64,000 nt of DNA, taken from NCBI GenBank assembly GCA_017399005.1, contig JAFQEO010000004.1:1-64000 (forward strand). Direction: 5' to 3'. The stretch comes from Peptococcaceae bacterium. GTDB lineage: Bacteria; Bacillota; Peptococcia; Peptococcales; Peptococcaceae. Below, piece by piece: positions 43,481-52,593 of this stretch. Position numbers and translations under genes: made by a program. The notes beneath the pieces are model-generated. The model ran no database searches and had not been told where the DNA came from. It saw only the letters and a list, made by a program, of their open reading frames with translations. How positions within the stretch are numbered: position 1 is the first letter of the stretch; each line of letters opens with the position of its first letter.

Positions 43481-44182
43481 CTATACCACATCTAACGGTG
43501 TAATCAGCTCACCCTGCTTATTTAGTAAATATAATCCATTTCGATGAATCCGCACTACATTCAGCACCGATGGCATACCAGCAGACATTAAGCCGTAGGC
43601 CACTTCTTCCGGACGCACGTTAAAATCGTTTCCGGTCTGTACTAAAATATGCAGCACGGCAAATTTGCCTTCGGCCTCCATACGGAGTTTAAATACACCC
43701 GGGCGGATATTCACCGGTTTTTTATCAGGGCTGTTCTTTTTAAAGCGATACACTGTAATCTCATCGCGGTTAAAAAATTCCACAATGGCTTTGTCCAGCT
43801 GTTCCTGCGATACCTCATCTACAAATTCCAGACGAATCTGATAGGCCGCACGTTCCATAATCGACATCAGTGACGGCACTTTGCCTTTCACTTCTTTGAT
43901 CTGTGTCACTTCAAAGGCTGGCGGCATAGCGCGGTCTAATGCAGCTTTAATATCCGCCAGCGGCATATCCTGTGTCAGTTCCATATCCATATATTCGCCA
44001 TCGCTGGTGGTGCCCACTGCACAGGCTGATGCAAAATTCATTTTTGGATGAGGATTAAAGCCCTGGCTGAATGCCAGCGGCAGCTGAGAACGGCGAATCA
44101 CACGCTCCCAGGTATGCATTAAATCCAGATGGGACATAAAGCGCCCTTCTCTAGTCTTGCGGAACTGCATTCGTATTAACAC
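43481..44182 (-). CDS. TIGR03936/DUF2344 family radical-SAM-associated protein
   Basis: A 233-residue protein of the DUF2344 family, almost always next to or fused with the TIGR03960 radical SAM protein. Signature: RFMSHLDLMHTWERVIRRSQLPLAFSQGFNPHPKMNFASACAVGTTSDGEYMD near the N-terminus. Function is not established. GTG at 44182 is chosen because GGGGG lies ~8-10 nt upstream; ATG 44170 is an alternative. Either start lies inside the end of the radical SAM gene, so the two are translationally coupled. Confidence 0.9.
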   Translation of the reverse strand: MLIRMQFRKTREGRFMSHLDLMHTWERVIRRSQLPLAFSQGFNPHPKMNFASACAVGTTSDGEYMDMELTQDMPLADIKAALDRAMPPAFEVTQIKEVKGKVPSLMSIMERAAYQIRLEFVDEVSQEQLDKAIVEFFNRDEITVYRFKKNSPDKKPVNIRPGVFKLRMEAEGKFAVLHILVQTGNDFNVRPEEVAYGLMSAGMPSVLNVVRIHRNGLYLLNKQGELITPLDVV

Positions 44183-46055
44183 AGAGCCATCCCCCTTTCA
44201 AATCCAGTTTCACATCTAAATCCTGACAGGCACCGCACACATGGCACTGCCCCACACGGCAGTCCACGGTGGTTTCCGCCCGCATAGCCTTCTGATGTTC
44301 TTTGATTAAATAGTCTTTTCTCACGCCACAGCTGATATGATCCCACGGCAGCACTTCATCGTACGGAATCTGGCGATACGCATAAAATTCAGGGTCCAGG
44401 CCGCATTCTTCAAATGCCTCCATCCACCAGTCCATATAGAAATATTCGCCCCAGCCGTCAAATTTACAGCCTTTCTGCCATGCTTTATACAGAACTTCCC
44501 CTAAACGGCGGTCCCCTTTGGCAAAAATAGCCTCTACATAAGTTACCTGGCTATCGTGATAATGATAAGTCACTCGTTTGTGTTTGATTTTATCCCGCAG
44601 ATATCTCTGACGACGACGCAGTTCTTCCCCGCGCACCTGCGGTTCAAACTCAAACGGCGTAAATGGTTTCGGTACAAAGCCGGATACACTGATGGTTACC
44701 TGCGGCGACGGCCCTTTACCGCCATTTTCCCGGCGGATTTCATCACCAATCTGAATTACTTTATAAGCCAGCGCTGCAATGCCGTCTAAGTCTTCATCGG
44801 TTTCCGTCGGCAGCCCCATCATAAAGTACAGTTTGATTTTGCTCCATCCACTCGAGAATGCCATGCGGGCAACACTTTCCAGATTGGCCTCCAGAACCCC
44901 TTTATTAATCACGTCGCGCAGACGCTGGGTACCTGCTTCCGGCGCAAAGGTCAGCCCCGTTTTTTTCAGTTTCTGCATCTCATTGGCCAGATTCATGGAG
45001 AAGTTGTCCACACGCAGAGAAGGCAGCGATACGCTGATATTCTTTGGCGCCATCTCTTCAATTAACGAGCGCAGCAGAATATCCACGCTGGTATAGTCAC
45101 TGGTACTCAGCGATGTCAGTGATAAATCATAATGCCCGGTGTTGCACAGAATATTGCGTGCCTGTTCCTCCAGTTCGCCAACGGTTTTTTCACGCACCGG
45201 ACGATACAGCATTCCCGCCTGACAGAACCGGCAGCCTCTGGTGCAGCCTCGCTGCACTTCCAGCATGGCACGGTCATGGATAACATCCAGATACGGCACA
45301 ATCGGTTTTTCCGGAAAGAAGGCATTGTCCATATGTTTCAGGAAACGCTTCACAATTTTTGCAGGTGCATCGGGATGATTTGGCGTTACTGATGTTACAC
45401 GGCCTGTTTCATCATACGCAACATCATAAAAACGAGGCACATACACACCCGGAATTTTTACCACTTCATCCAGCAGTTCTTTTTTATTCATTTTGCCGCC
45501 GTGTGCTCTTAAATGGTCAGCCCAGACTTTATAAAACTCCAGGTTCATTTCTTCCCCTTCACCAATTAAAAACACATCGGCAAAGTCCGCCAGCGGTTCC
45601 GGGTTATAGGCACAAGGCCCTCCCATAAACACCAGCGGGTCATCATCGCTTCGTTCCCACCAGCGCAGCGGAACACCAGCTAAATCCAGCATATTTAAAA
45701 TATTGCTGTAGCTCATTTCATACTGCAGTGTAAACGCTATGCCGTGAAAATCTTTTACCGGGCGATAGCTTTCCAGGCTGAACAGCGGAATGTTATTCTC
45801 CCGCATCATGCCTTCCATATCCACCCACGGCGCAAATACACGCTCCATTAAATAATCCGGTTCTTCATTGGCCTGATGATACAAAATACTCAAGCCTAAA
45901 TGACTCATACCGATTTCATATACATCCGGGAACGCAAAAACCATACGCAGCGTAGTAGAATCCCAGTCTTTATGTACGGCATTCATCTCATTGCCCTGAT
46001 AGCGCAGCGGCTTTTCCACTTTTCCCAACAGATTATCTTCAATCCATTCTCGCAT
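44151..46055 (-). CDS. TIGR03960 family B12-binding-domain/radical SAM protein
   Basis: A 634-residue radical SAM protein. N-terminal ~200 residues form a B12-binding-like Rossmann domain (FAFPDVYEIGMSHLGLSILYHQAN, FMGGPCAYNPEPLADFADVFLIGEGEE). The [4Fe-4S] motif C-T-R-G-C-R-F-C (CxxxCxxC) stands near residue 275, with FAPEAGTQRLRDVINK further on. The C-terminus has a Cys cluster (C-R-V-G-Q-C-H-V-C-G-A-C) that could bind a further cluster. Reaction unknown; the conserved link to DUF2344 and rng suggests an RNA or ribosome modification (inference). Confidence 0.92.
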   Translation of the reverse strand: MREWIEDNLLGKVEKPLRYQGNEMNAVHKDWDSTTLRMVFAFPDVYEIGMSHLGLSILYHQANEEPDYLMERVFAPWVDMEGMMRENNIPLFSLESYRPVKDFHGIAFTLQYEMSYSNILNMLDLAGVPLRWWERSDDDPLVFMGGPCAYNPEPLADFADVFLIGEGEEMNLEFYKVWADHLRAHGGKMNKKELLDEVVKIPGVYVPRFYDVAYDETGRVTSVTPNHPDAPAKIVKRFLKHMDNAFFPEKPIVPYLDVIHDRAMLEVQRGCTRGCRFCQAGMLYRPVREKTVGELEEQARNILCNTGHYDLSLTSLSTSDYTSVDILLRSLIEEMAPKNISVSLPSLRVDNFSMNLANEMQKLKKTGLTFAPEAGTQRLRDVINKGVLEANLESVARMAFSSGWSKIKLYFMMGLPTETDEDLDGIAALAYKVIQIGDEIRRENGGKGPSPQVTISVSGFVPKPFTPFEFEPQVRGEELRRRQRYLRDKIKHKRVTYHYHDSQVTYVEAIFAKGDRRLGEVLYKAWQKGCKFDGWGEYFYMDWWMEAFEECGLDPEFYAYRQIPYDEVLPWDHISCGVRKDYLIKEHQKAMRAETTVDCRVGQCHVCGACQDLDVKLDLKGGWLCVNTNAVPQD

Positions 46056-46262
46056 TGTTTCAACTCCTGTTTGCCGACAGGACCATGCCCGTCAGACAGA
46101 TTCATAATATTTTATTTTACCGTAAAATGCGGGCGGAGACAATAGAAAGTCGGTAATCCTGCTGATTTTCCTATTGCATCCGTTCTCGCTGTGTGGTAAC
46201 ATTTGAGATAATCATGTGTTGCATTATACATAAGGAGGCGTGCTGCGCTGAATCAGACGGAA

Positions 46263-46892
46263 ATGAGAGAACTGCTGAAAAAGCAGGCAATTTTAGATAT
46301 TATTATTACCCCGGAACACGATGCATGGCGCCGGCTGGTAAGTTATGAATACGATAAAACAAAACGATGCGACCGGTTTCATATCTCCAACGATTCCGGC
46401 GACCATTTGTATGTGCTGATTTCTCCTCAGGGAGCGATTATTAAAGGGTTTGACCACGAATCCTGCTTATCGCCTTATCAGAATGACGAGGAACCGACAG
46501 CGGAATCCATATATGCCAATGTACCGGCAGAACTGCTGGAACTTCTGGATGAGGAAACCGAAAAAGACGATGTGACATTCTGCATCTGGCAGAAGCCGGG
46601 CGAAAGCCACTGGCACCAGAACGATATCGAATTGCCGGACTACTGCTTTGACCCGGACCGTACCCAGCCGGAAGACGGCGGCCAGGCATTTTTACTGAGC
46701 TACATCTTTGCCGGTGCCGAAGAATGGTTTGAGTGGGCATCTATTTATTATGAACTGCAGGAAGAAGCCTGGGATGCCGCTGCTCTGCTGTATGAAACAG
46801 GCGAAATCACCCGCTCCATGGTAATGGATCTGAACCCGGAACGGGATTACGACACCATCATTGATGAATGCGAAGTAAGCAGACTGATTTAA
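46263..46892 (+). CDS. Acidic protein of unknown function
   Basis: I do not recognise this 209-residue soluble, very acidic protein (clusters such as NDEEPTAES, ELLDEETEKDD). The pattern HDAWRRLVSYEYD...F-H-I-S-N-D-S-G-D-H-L-Y-V-L-I-S-P-Q-G-A-I-I-K-G-F-D-H-E-S shows a mixed alpha/beta N-terminus resembling some SMI1/immunity-like proteins, but I cannot assign it. The ATG at 46263 is 24 nt from the only good Shine-Dalgarno (AAGGAGG, 46232-46238); an in-frame CTG at 46248 has the ideal 9-nt spacing and may be the true start, adding L-N-Q-T-E. Structured RNA R3 follows the stop. Confidence 0.75.
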   Translation: MRELLKKQAILDIIITPEHDAWRRLVSYEYDKTKRCDRFHISNDSGDHLYVLISPQGAIIKGFDHESCLSPYQNDEEPTAESIYANVPAELLELLDEETEKDDVTFCIWQKPGESHWHQNDIELPDYCFDPDRTQPEDGGQAFLLSYIFAGAEEWFEWASIYYELQEEAWDAAALLYETGEITRSMVMDLNPERDYDTIIDECEVSRLI

Positions 46893-46944
46893 CATTACCG
46901 GCAGGATAAAAACAAAAAATATAATCCCAAAGATATATAATGCA

Positions 46945-47112
46945 AGAAAAACCCGCAGGGTATCATTTCTCTTTTCCCTCCGTACATGTACACTACCTGT
47001 GTACGGTACAGCCTTGCCGGAACAGCATACATGCTGTCCGTCAGGCTCCTGTACCGCACACATCGTGTTCATCTACAGTCGGAATTCAGAGAAATATACA
47101 CTGCGGGTTTCT
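46945..47112 (+). ncRNA. Structured 3'-UTR RNA element R3 (downstream of the acidic protein gene)
   Basis: Outer stem ACCCGCAG/CTGCGGGT plus GTAT/ATAC and ATTTCTCT/AGAGAAAT encloses core A (46973-46997, TCCCTCCGTACATGTACA) and core B (47062-47086, TGTTCATCTACAGTCGGAA). Between them lies an unrelated inner hairpin (CGGTACAG/CTGTACCG and further arms). Core A GTA pairs with core B TAC where R1 has ATA/TAT and R2 has GCA/TGC. It starts 52 nt after the stop of the upstream gene and ends in TTTCTGTTTT. Confidence 0.7.
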
Positions 47113-47153
47113 GTTTTATAGATAGTGCTTTTCTATTTTCTTTTATTCTACTG

Positions 47154-47516
47154 TTACCCTTTCGGGTCAAATATCATGGCTACTAAAAAGCCCATCATTA
47201 ACGCAACTGTAATGCCAAATGCCGATGCCGTAAGCCCTCCGGTAAACACACCTTTCAAGCCTTCTTCGCCGACTGCCTCAAATACGCCCTGCACCAGCAT
47301 ATGGCCGAACCCGGATAATGGAACTGTTGCCCCCGCCCCGGCAAAATCCACAAGGGGCTGATACCAGCCCAGCCCGCTTAAAACAGCACCGCCAACGACA
47401 TAACATACCAGAATATGCGCCGGTGTAATGGAGTACGGTGTCAGTTCAATAATCAGCTGTGCCAGCACACAAATCAGCCCGCCGATAACAAATGCAGTGA
47501 GTAATCCATCTAACAT
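47154..47516 (-). CDS. spoVAE: Stage V sporulation protein AE (SpoVAE/SpoVAEB-like)
   Basis: A 120-residue membrane protein with four hydrophobic segments and the family motif GGAVLSGLGWYQPLVDFAGAGATVPLSGFGHMLVQGV. SpoVA proteins form the channel that moves dipicolinic acid with Ca2+ across the spore inner membrane. The ATG at 47516 overlaps the spoVAD stop by 7 nt with GGGGGGAG upstream; a longer open frame upstream is the spoVAD sequence in another frame. Confidence 0.93.
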   Translation of the reverse strand: MLDGLLTAFVIGGLICVLAQLIIELTPYSITPAHILVCYVVGGAVLSGLGWYQPLVDFAGAGATVPLSGFGHMLVQGVFEAVGEEGLKGVFTGGLTASAFGITVALMMGFLVAMIFDPKG

Positions 47517-48535
47517 GTAACTCCCCCCTGTCGATACTCGATGAGTACAGCGTGGGCAATGCCCGGAATGGTTTCGCCCTGCTGCACTGTCAGAGGGCTG
47601 AGCAATGCACCTGTACCAACCAGCAGAAGCCGGCTGCGGGATTTCTGCGCCATCAGCGGCAGATATTTTGCTCCCAGCACAACGGCTGAGCATCCGCATC
47701 CACTTCCCCCTGCATGCACATCCTGATCCTCCGCGTGATAAATCTGCATACCGCAGTCAAAATACTTGTCGATAACATCATACCCCTGTTCCAGCAGCTG
47801 TTTTCTGCAGATTTCATAACCGATTTTGCCTAAATCCCCGGTGATAATATAATCCAGCTGCTCTAAATCGTTCATATCCTCCAGCCACGCGCAGATGGTA
47901 TCCACTGCAGCGGCAGCCATTGCCGAACCCATGTCGGAACTGTTTTTAATGCCGCGGTCTACAATGCGGCCGGGCAATGCACCGGTAATGCTCCACTCAC
48001 ACGGCGCACAGTCAAGAATATAGGCACCGCTTCCGGTAACCGTCCATTGAGCCGACAATGTGCGCTGTACTCCCATTTCGGTTGGATAGCGCAGCTGCCG
48101 CTCTGCCGCATCGTGATGGCTGGATGTGCACACTGCCGCCCGCTTTCCAAAACCGCCGTCCAGCAGGCAGCTTCCAAGAATCATCCCTTCGGCCAGCGAT
48201 GAGCACGCGCCGTACAGCCCGAAATAAGGTGCACCAACCGTTCTTGCCGTGTAACTTGTGGCAATAATCTGATTCAGTAAATCACCGCCCAGAAAAAAAT
48301 CAAGCTGATGGCCGTATAAACCCGCCTTTTCCAGTGCCAGCTCCAGGGCATACTGCTGCATTTTCTGCTCTGCCCGCTCCCAGGATTTTTCACCAAACTG
48401 ATTATGATTGATAATAAAATCAAACTGCTGTCCCAGTTTTCCGCCAGCCTCCTTGCGGCCTGCGGCTGTGGCCCAGGAGCGAATCCCCACCGGATTGTCA
48501 AACAGAAGTGCTCTTGCTCCGATACGCCGTCCCAT
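47510..48535 (-). CDS. spoVAD: Stage V sporulation protein AD
   Basis: SpoVAD (341 residues) has a thiolase/ketosynthase fold and in spore formers binds dipicolinic acid. Typical segments: NQFGEKSWERAEQKMQ, the cysteine-containing GLYGACSSLAEGM in place of an active-site loop, TSSHHDAAERQLRYPTE, and GGSGCGCSAVV. Length is normal. It starts 4 nt from the spoVAC stop and overlaps spoVAE, so C-D-E form one operon on the minus strand. Confidence 0.95.
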   Translation of the reverse strand: MGRRIGARALLFDNPVGIRSWATAAGRKEAGGKLGQQFDFIINHNQFGEKSWERAEQKMQQYALELALEKAGLYGHQLDFFLGGDLLNQIIATSYTARTVGAPYFGLYGACSSLAEGMILGSCLLDGGFGKRAAVCTSSHHDAAERQLRYPTEMGVQRTLSAQWTVTGSGAYILDCAPCEWSITGALPGRIVDRGIKNSSDMGSAMAAAAVDTICAWLEDMNDLEQLDYIITGDLGKIGYEICRKQLLEQGYDVIDKYFDCGMQIYHAEDQDVHAGGSGCGCSAVVLGAKYLPLMAQKSRSRLLLVGTGALLSPLTVQQGETIPGIAHAVLIEYRQGGVTC

Positions 48536-48539
48536 ATAC

Positions 48540-49205
48540 TCACCCCATTACATAATAAATCAGCCCAATGATTACCGATGCCAGTGTACCGTATAAAATC
48601 ACCGGCCCGGCAATCTGAAATATCTTGGCCCCGATGCCGTAAATCATGCCTTCCCGCTTAAATTCCAGCGCTGCTGACACCACCGAGTTGGCAAATCCGC
48701 TGATTGGCACCATGGACCCGGCCCCTCCATAGCGGCCTATCTCATCATATACACCGATACCGGTTAAAAGCGATGCAATAATTACAATAGTGATGCTGGC
48801 AAAAGGTGCTGCTTCTTTAAAATCCAGCCCGTACTGCAGCATTACGCTGTTGATGATCAGCTGTCCGAAGGCACATATCAGCCCGCCTACCAGAAAAGCT
48901 CTGCCGATATTTTTCATCAGCGGTGCCTTTGGCGTTACTGTTTTTATCTGTTTCTGATAAATTTTATCTCTTTTTTTCTGCACCAGTGTGCTCTGGTTCT
49001 GGTTCTGTTTTATCAGCTGCCGGTAATAGCCCGCCTCCGCCGCATCGGCACAATCAGCTTCCAGCGAAACCAGATGCTGATGCTCCTCTCTTAGTTCTAT
49101 CAGAATCGATTCCAGCTCAGTCGCATCCATCTCCTTCAGATTGCGAATCCTCTTTTCACGGCTCTGCATCGCCTGTTCCAGCGCTTGTTTCTGTTCCTGT
49201 TCCAA
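48540..49205 (-). CDS. spoVAC: Stage V sporulation protein AC with an N-terminal coiled-coil extension
   Basis: The C-terminal ~125 residues (NIGRAFLVGGLICAFGQLI..., LLTGIGVYDEIGRYGGAGSMVPISGFANSVVSAALEFKREG) are SpoVAC, the mechanosensitive-like core of the dipicolinate channel. The first ~95 residues are an unusual charged helix rich in Q/E/R (EQEQKQALEQAMQSREKRIRN, LIKQNQNQSTLVQKKRDKIYQK), absent from ordinary SpoVAC (~150 residues). Start: a TTG at 49205 has AAGGAGG 9 nt upstream; the GTG at 49238 would place that site in the coding region. A shorter start at the ATG before KNIGRAF cannot be excluded. Confidence 0.88.
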   Translation of the reverse strand: MEQEQKQALEQAMQSREKRIRNLKEMDATELESILIELREEHQHLVSLEADCADAAEAGYYRQLIKQNQNQSTLVQKKRDKIYQKQIKTVTPKAPLMKNIGRAFLVGGLICAFGQLIINSVMLQYGLDFKEAAPFASITIVIIASLLTGIGVYDEIGRYGGAGSMVPISGFANSVVSAALEFKREGMIYGIGAKIFQIAGPVILYGTLASVIIGLIYYVMG

Positions 49206-49264
49206 ATACCTCCGCCTCCTTTTTTCGTAGTATGTCACCTGATGGAAAAATTATGCGAAAACAA

Positions 49265-49481
49265 AAGAGACCAGGACAAAACAGAACCAAAATCCAGAAA
49301 CAGTATCGTACATTTCCTTAAATTCCAACTGCAGATGAACACGATTTTCTCTGTCCAGGAGCGTTGACGAACATTTGTGTTCGTCAACGCTGGACAGAGA
49401 AAAGCTAGTGTCCATGTGCGGAGGGAGCAAGGAAATCGTACCATACTGTTTCCAGGACGGTTTCGTAATGTCCGGTCTCTT
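49265..49481 (-). ncRNA. Structured 3'-UTR RNA element R2 (between glyS and spoVAC)
   Basis: Minus strand: outer stem AAGAGACC/GGTCTCTT, then GAAACAGTAT/ATACTGTTTC and ATTTCCTT/AAGGAAAT, then core A (TCCCTCCGCACATGGACA, about 49407-49431) and core B (TGTTCATCTGCAGTTGGAA, about 49323-49345) around an inner hairpin of about 26 bp (TTTTCTCTGTCCAG arm and CGTTGACGAACA arm). Core pairing is GCA/TGC and ATGGACAC/GTGTTCAT. It starts 39 nt after the glyS stop and ends in TTTTGTTTT. It could also shape the spoVAC leader. Confidence 0.7.
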
Positions 49482-49520
49482 CCGGTTTATATTCTCTTGT
49501 GCGTTTATCTTCTGTATTTT

Positions 49521-51590
49521 TTACGCCTGTACGATTTTGGTTAAATCGGCAATCTGGTTGGACAGAGCACTTACTCTTACCAGCAGAGCCAGACGGTTGT
49601 TTTTAATATTTTCGTTTTCATCCATAACCATAACCCCGTCGAAGAATGCGCTGATGGATTCTTCCAGTGTGGAGATTACGGTTAATGCTTCGGCATACAT
49701 GCGTTGCTGTACCTGATTTGCGATAGCGGTTTCTGCAAACTGAACATCGCTCCACAGCTGTTTTTCCACATCTTCTACCAGATATTCTTCGCTTACTTCG
49801 CTGCCTTCCGCCTTTTTCGCCAGATTGTTTGCACGGGTAAATGCAGTTAATACTTTTGCGAAGGTATCGGTTGCCTGCATTTTGTTCAGCGCTTCTGCGC
49901 GCAGCAGAGTTTCGGTCAGATTGTCGTAGCCGCAGGTTACAACTGCTTCGATTACGTCATAACGGAAGCCTTTGTCGTTGAGCACGTTGCGGATACGCTG
50001 TTCAAAGAATTCGTATACACGCTGGCACAGTGCATCTTTATCGCCAACGATTTCAGCAGGGTAGTTGTTGATAGCCTGTTCAATTAACGCAGTCAGACTA
50101 ACCAGAACACCGCGGCCCAGAATCATGCTGCAGATACCTGCTGCCTGACGGCGCAGAGCGTATGGGTCCTGAGAACCGGTTGGTTCAATGCCGGCAGCAA
50201 AACAGCCAACGATGGTATCCATTTTATCGGCCATACTGCATACCAGGCCTTCAAAGGTCAGCGGAATTTCATCGTCTGCATTTTTTGGCATGTAGTGTTC
50301 TGCAATGGCTTTGGATGTCAGCGGATGTTCGCCCTGGGCAAATGCATATTTGTAACCCATGATACCCTGCAGTTCAGGGAATTCATATACCACGTTGCTC
50401 ACCAGATCGGCTTTTGCCAGATAAGCAGCACGCATTGCACGTTCTTTTACATCTTCGCCTAACAGCAGCAGGTCGGAGATAACAGCGGCACCTTTCTGTA
50501 CACGCTGCATTTTTTCATAAATGGTACCCAGTTTTTCCTGGAATACGATGGTTTTCAGTTTTTCTACGTTGTCAGCCAGATTGATTTTCAGGTCTTCATC
50601 GTAGAAGAATTTAGCATCGGCTAAACGTGCTTCCAGCACTTTTTCGTTGCCGGCCTGTACAATTTCCAGATGTTCCGCACCGCCGTTGCGTACAGTCACA
50701 AATTTTGGCAGCAGGTGATGGCCTTTCAGCACAGGGAAGTAACGCTGATGTTCTTTCATTGGGGTAATAACCAGTTCTTCCGGAATCATCAGATAGGCAG
50801 GGTTAAAGTTGCCCATCAGAGCAGTTGGATATTCTACCAGATATAATACTTCTTCCAGCAGGTCTTCATCAATCTGAACAGTGCCTTCTACTTCATCTGC
50901 CAGTTTCTGAATCTGTTCCAGAATCATTGCCTGGCGTCTGTTCTGGTCAGCGATAACATAATCGCTTTCCATGACGGTCAGATATTCTTCTGCACATGGG
51001 ATAACCAGATGGTCGGTACCCAGATAACGATGACCGCGGGATACATTGCCGCTTGCAATATCTTCAATGGTGAATGGAACCACTTTATCACCGTGCAGAG
51101 CCACAATCCAGCGGATTGGACGAGCATAGCGCAGTTCCGTAAAGCCCCATCTCATTGGTTTCGGGAAGTGAATGCCGGTAACCAGCTGAGGCAGAAGAGC
51201 TGGCAGCACTTCAGAAGTGGCAACCCCGGCTGCTTTTTTGGTAGCAAACACATATAAACCGCCGTTTACTTCTTTCTGGTATAAGTCAGCCACATCCACA
51301 CCCTGGCCGCGGGCAAAACCCATAGCCGCTTTGGTAGGATTGCCGTCGGCATCGTATGCCGCTTTTACTGCAGGGCCTTTTGCTTCTTCTTCTAAATCCT
51401 GCTGTTTATCGGCAATATTTTTTACCACCAGCGCAATACGGCGAGGGGTACCGTAAGTTACCACTTCATCATAGCTGATGCGCTGTTCATTTAACTGAGT
51501 TTCCGCCATCTGTTTCAGCTCAGCCAGAGCAGGCGGCATAAATTTTGCAGGGACTTCTTCCAGCCCGATTTCTAATAACAGATCGCTCAT
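49521..51590 (-). CDS. glyS: Glycyl-tRNA synthetase beta subunit
   Basis: GlyS (689 residues) is the tRNA-binding beta chain of the alpha2beta2 bacterial glycyl-tRNA synthetase. Family-typical start LLLEIGLEEVPAKFMPPAL, the middle LVEYPTALMGNFNPAYLMIPEELVITPMKEHQRYFPV, ADLVSNVVYEFPELQGIMGYKYA, and a C-terminal anticodon-binding region ending in ENIKNNRLALLVRVSALSNQIADLTKIV. Its start overlaps the glyQ stop by one base. Regulated with glyQ by the upstream T-box. Confidence 0.97.
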   Translation of the reverse strand: MSDLLLEIGLEEVPAKFMPPALAELKQMAETQLNEQRISYDEVVTYGTPRRIALVVKNIADKQQDLEEEAKGPAVKAAYDADGNPTKAAMGFARGQGVDVADLYQKEVNGGLYVFATKKAAGVATSEVLPALLPQLVTGIHFPKPMRWGFTELRYARPIRWIVALHGDKVVPFTIEDIASGNVSRGHRYLGTDHLVIPCAEEYLTVMESDYVIADQNRRQAMILEQIQKLADEVEGTVQIDEDLLEEVLYLVEYPTALMGNFNPAYLMIPEELVITPMKEHQRYFPVLKGHHLLPKFVTVRNGGAEHLEIVQAGNEKVLEARLADAKFFYDEDLKINLADNVEKLKTIVFQEKLGTIYEKMQRVQKGAAVISDLLLLGEDVKERAMRAAYLAKADLVSNVVYEFPELQGIMGYKYAFAQGEHPLTSKAIAEHYMPKNADDEIPLTFEGLVCSMADKMDTIVGCFAAGIEPTGSQDPYALRRQAAGICSMILGRGVLVSLTALIEQAINNYPAEIVGDKDALCQRVYEFFEQRIRNVLNDKGFRYDVIEAVVTCGYDNLTETLLRAEALNKMQATDTFAKVLTAFTRANNLAKKAEGSEVSEEYLVEDVEKQLWSDVQFAETAIANQVQQRMYAEALTVISTLEESISAFFDGVMVMDENENIKNNRLALLVRVSALSNQIADLTKIVQA

Positions 51591-52507
51591 TATTCTTCCT
51601 CCTTCGCCTGATCCAGATTGAGTTTTGCACGCAGCTCGGCATCTTTAATCATTGGATAGCCCAGAGCTTCACGCTGTGCCACATATGCCTGTGCACACAG
51701 ACGAGCCATGTTACGAACACGCGCAATGTAATGAGTACGTTCGGTAACACTGATGGCACCTCTGGCATCCAGCAGGTTGAATGTATGAGAACATTTTAAT
51801 ACATAGTCAAAAGCAGGCTGTACTAAACCAGCTTCCACTACACGGATTGCTTCTTTTTCGTAAGCATCAAAGAACATAAACAGCATATCGGTATCTGCTA
51901 CTTTGAAGTTGTATTCGGAGTAATCCACTTCGTTCTGATGGAATACATCACGGTACTGTACATCGCCTACCCACTGGATATCGTAAACGCTGTCCACGCC
52001 CTGAATAAAGGTTGCCAGACGTTCCAGACCGTATGTGATTTCACCGCATACCGGTTTACAGTCAATACCGCCGCACTGCTGGAAATAGGTGAACTGGGTT
52101 ACTTCCATACCGTCCAGCCATACTTCCCAGCCCAGGCCCCATGCGCCCAGAGTTGGAGATTCCCAGTTATCTTCTACGAAACGGATATCGTGTTCCAGAG
52201 TGTTGATACCCAGCGCTTCCAGACTCTGCAGGTATAACTCCTGAATGTTGTCTGGAGATGGTTTTAAAATAACCTGATACTGATAATAATGCTGCAGGCG
52301 GTTCGGGTTTTCCCCGTAGCGACCGTCGGCCGGACGGCGGCATGGTTCAATGTATGCCACGTTCCATGGTTCTGGCCCCAGCGCATGCAGGAAGGTGGCA
52401 GGGTTCATAGTGCCGGCCCCTTTTTCAATGTCATACGGCTGCAGAATAATGCAGCCCTGCTCGCCCCAGAACTTGTTCAATGTTAAAATCATTTCCTGAA
52501 AGTTCAT
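51590..52507 (-). CDS. glyQ: Glycyl-tRNA synthetase alpha subunit
   Basis: GlyQ (305 residues) carries the class II catalytic core. Signature [40 protein letters not shown], then [40 protein letters not shown] and [18 protein letters not shown] with the motif-3 Arg. Length is standard. It opens the glyQS operon behind the T-box leader. Confidence 0.98.
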   Translation of the reverse strand: MNFQEMILTLNKFWGEQGCIILQPYDIEKGAGTMNPATFLHALGPEPWNVAYIEPCRRPADGRYGENPNRLQHYYQYQVILKPSPDNIQELYLQSLEALGINTLEHDIRFVEDNWESPTLGAWGLGWEVWLDGMEVTQFTYFQQCGGIDCKPVCGEITYGLERLATFIQGVDSVYDIQWVGDVQYRDVFHQNEVDYSEYNFKVADTDMLFMFFDAYEKEAIRVVEAGLVQPAFDYVLKCSHTFNLLDARGAISVTERTHYIARVRNMARLCAQAYVAQREALGYPMIKDAELRAKLNLDQAKEEE

Positions 52508-52593
52508 TGCAATTTCACTCCTTGACTATAGTTCAGAAGCCTGTGCTGCTTCTGTGATTTCTGTATCTCTCTGAATCAGCGTTTGCGGCAAAT

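Noticed and set aside
43303-43491. Short minus-strand frames between rng and the DUF2344 gene
   Set aside because: They lie in repeat copy III and lack ribosome binding sites.
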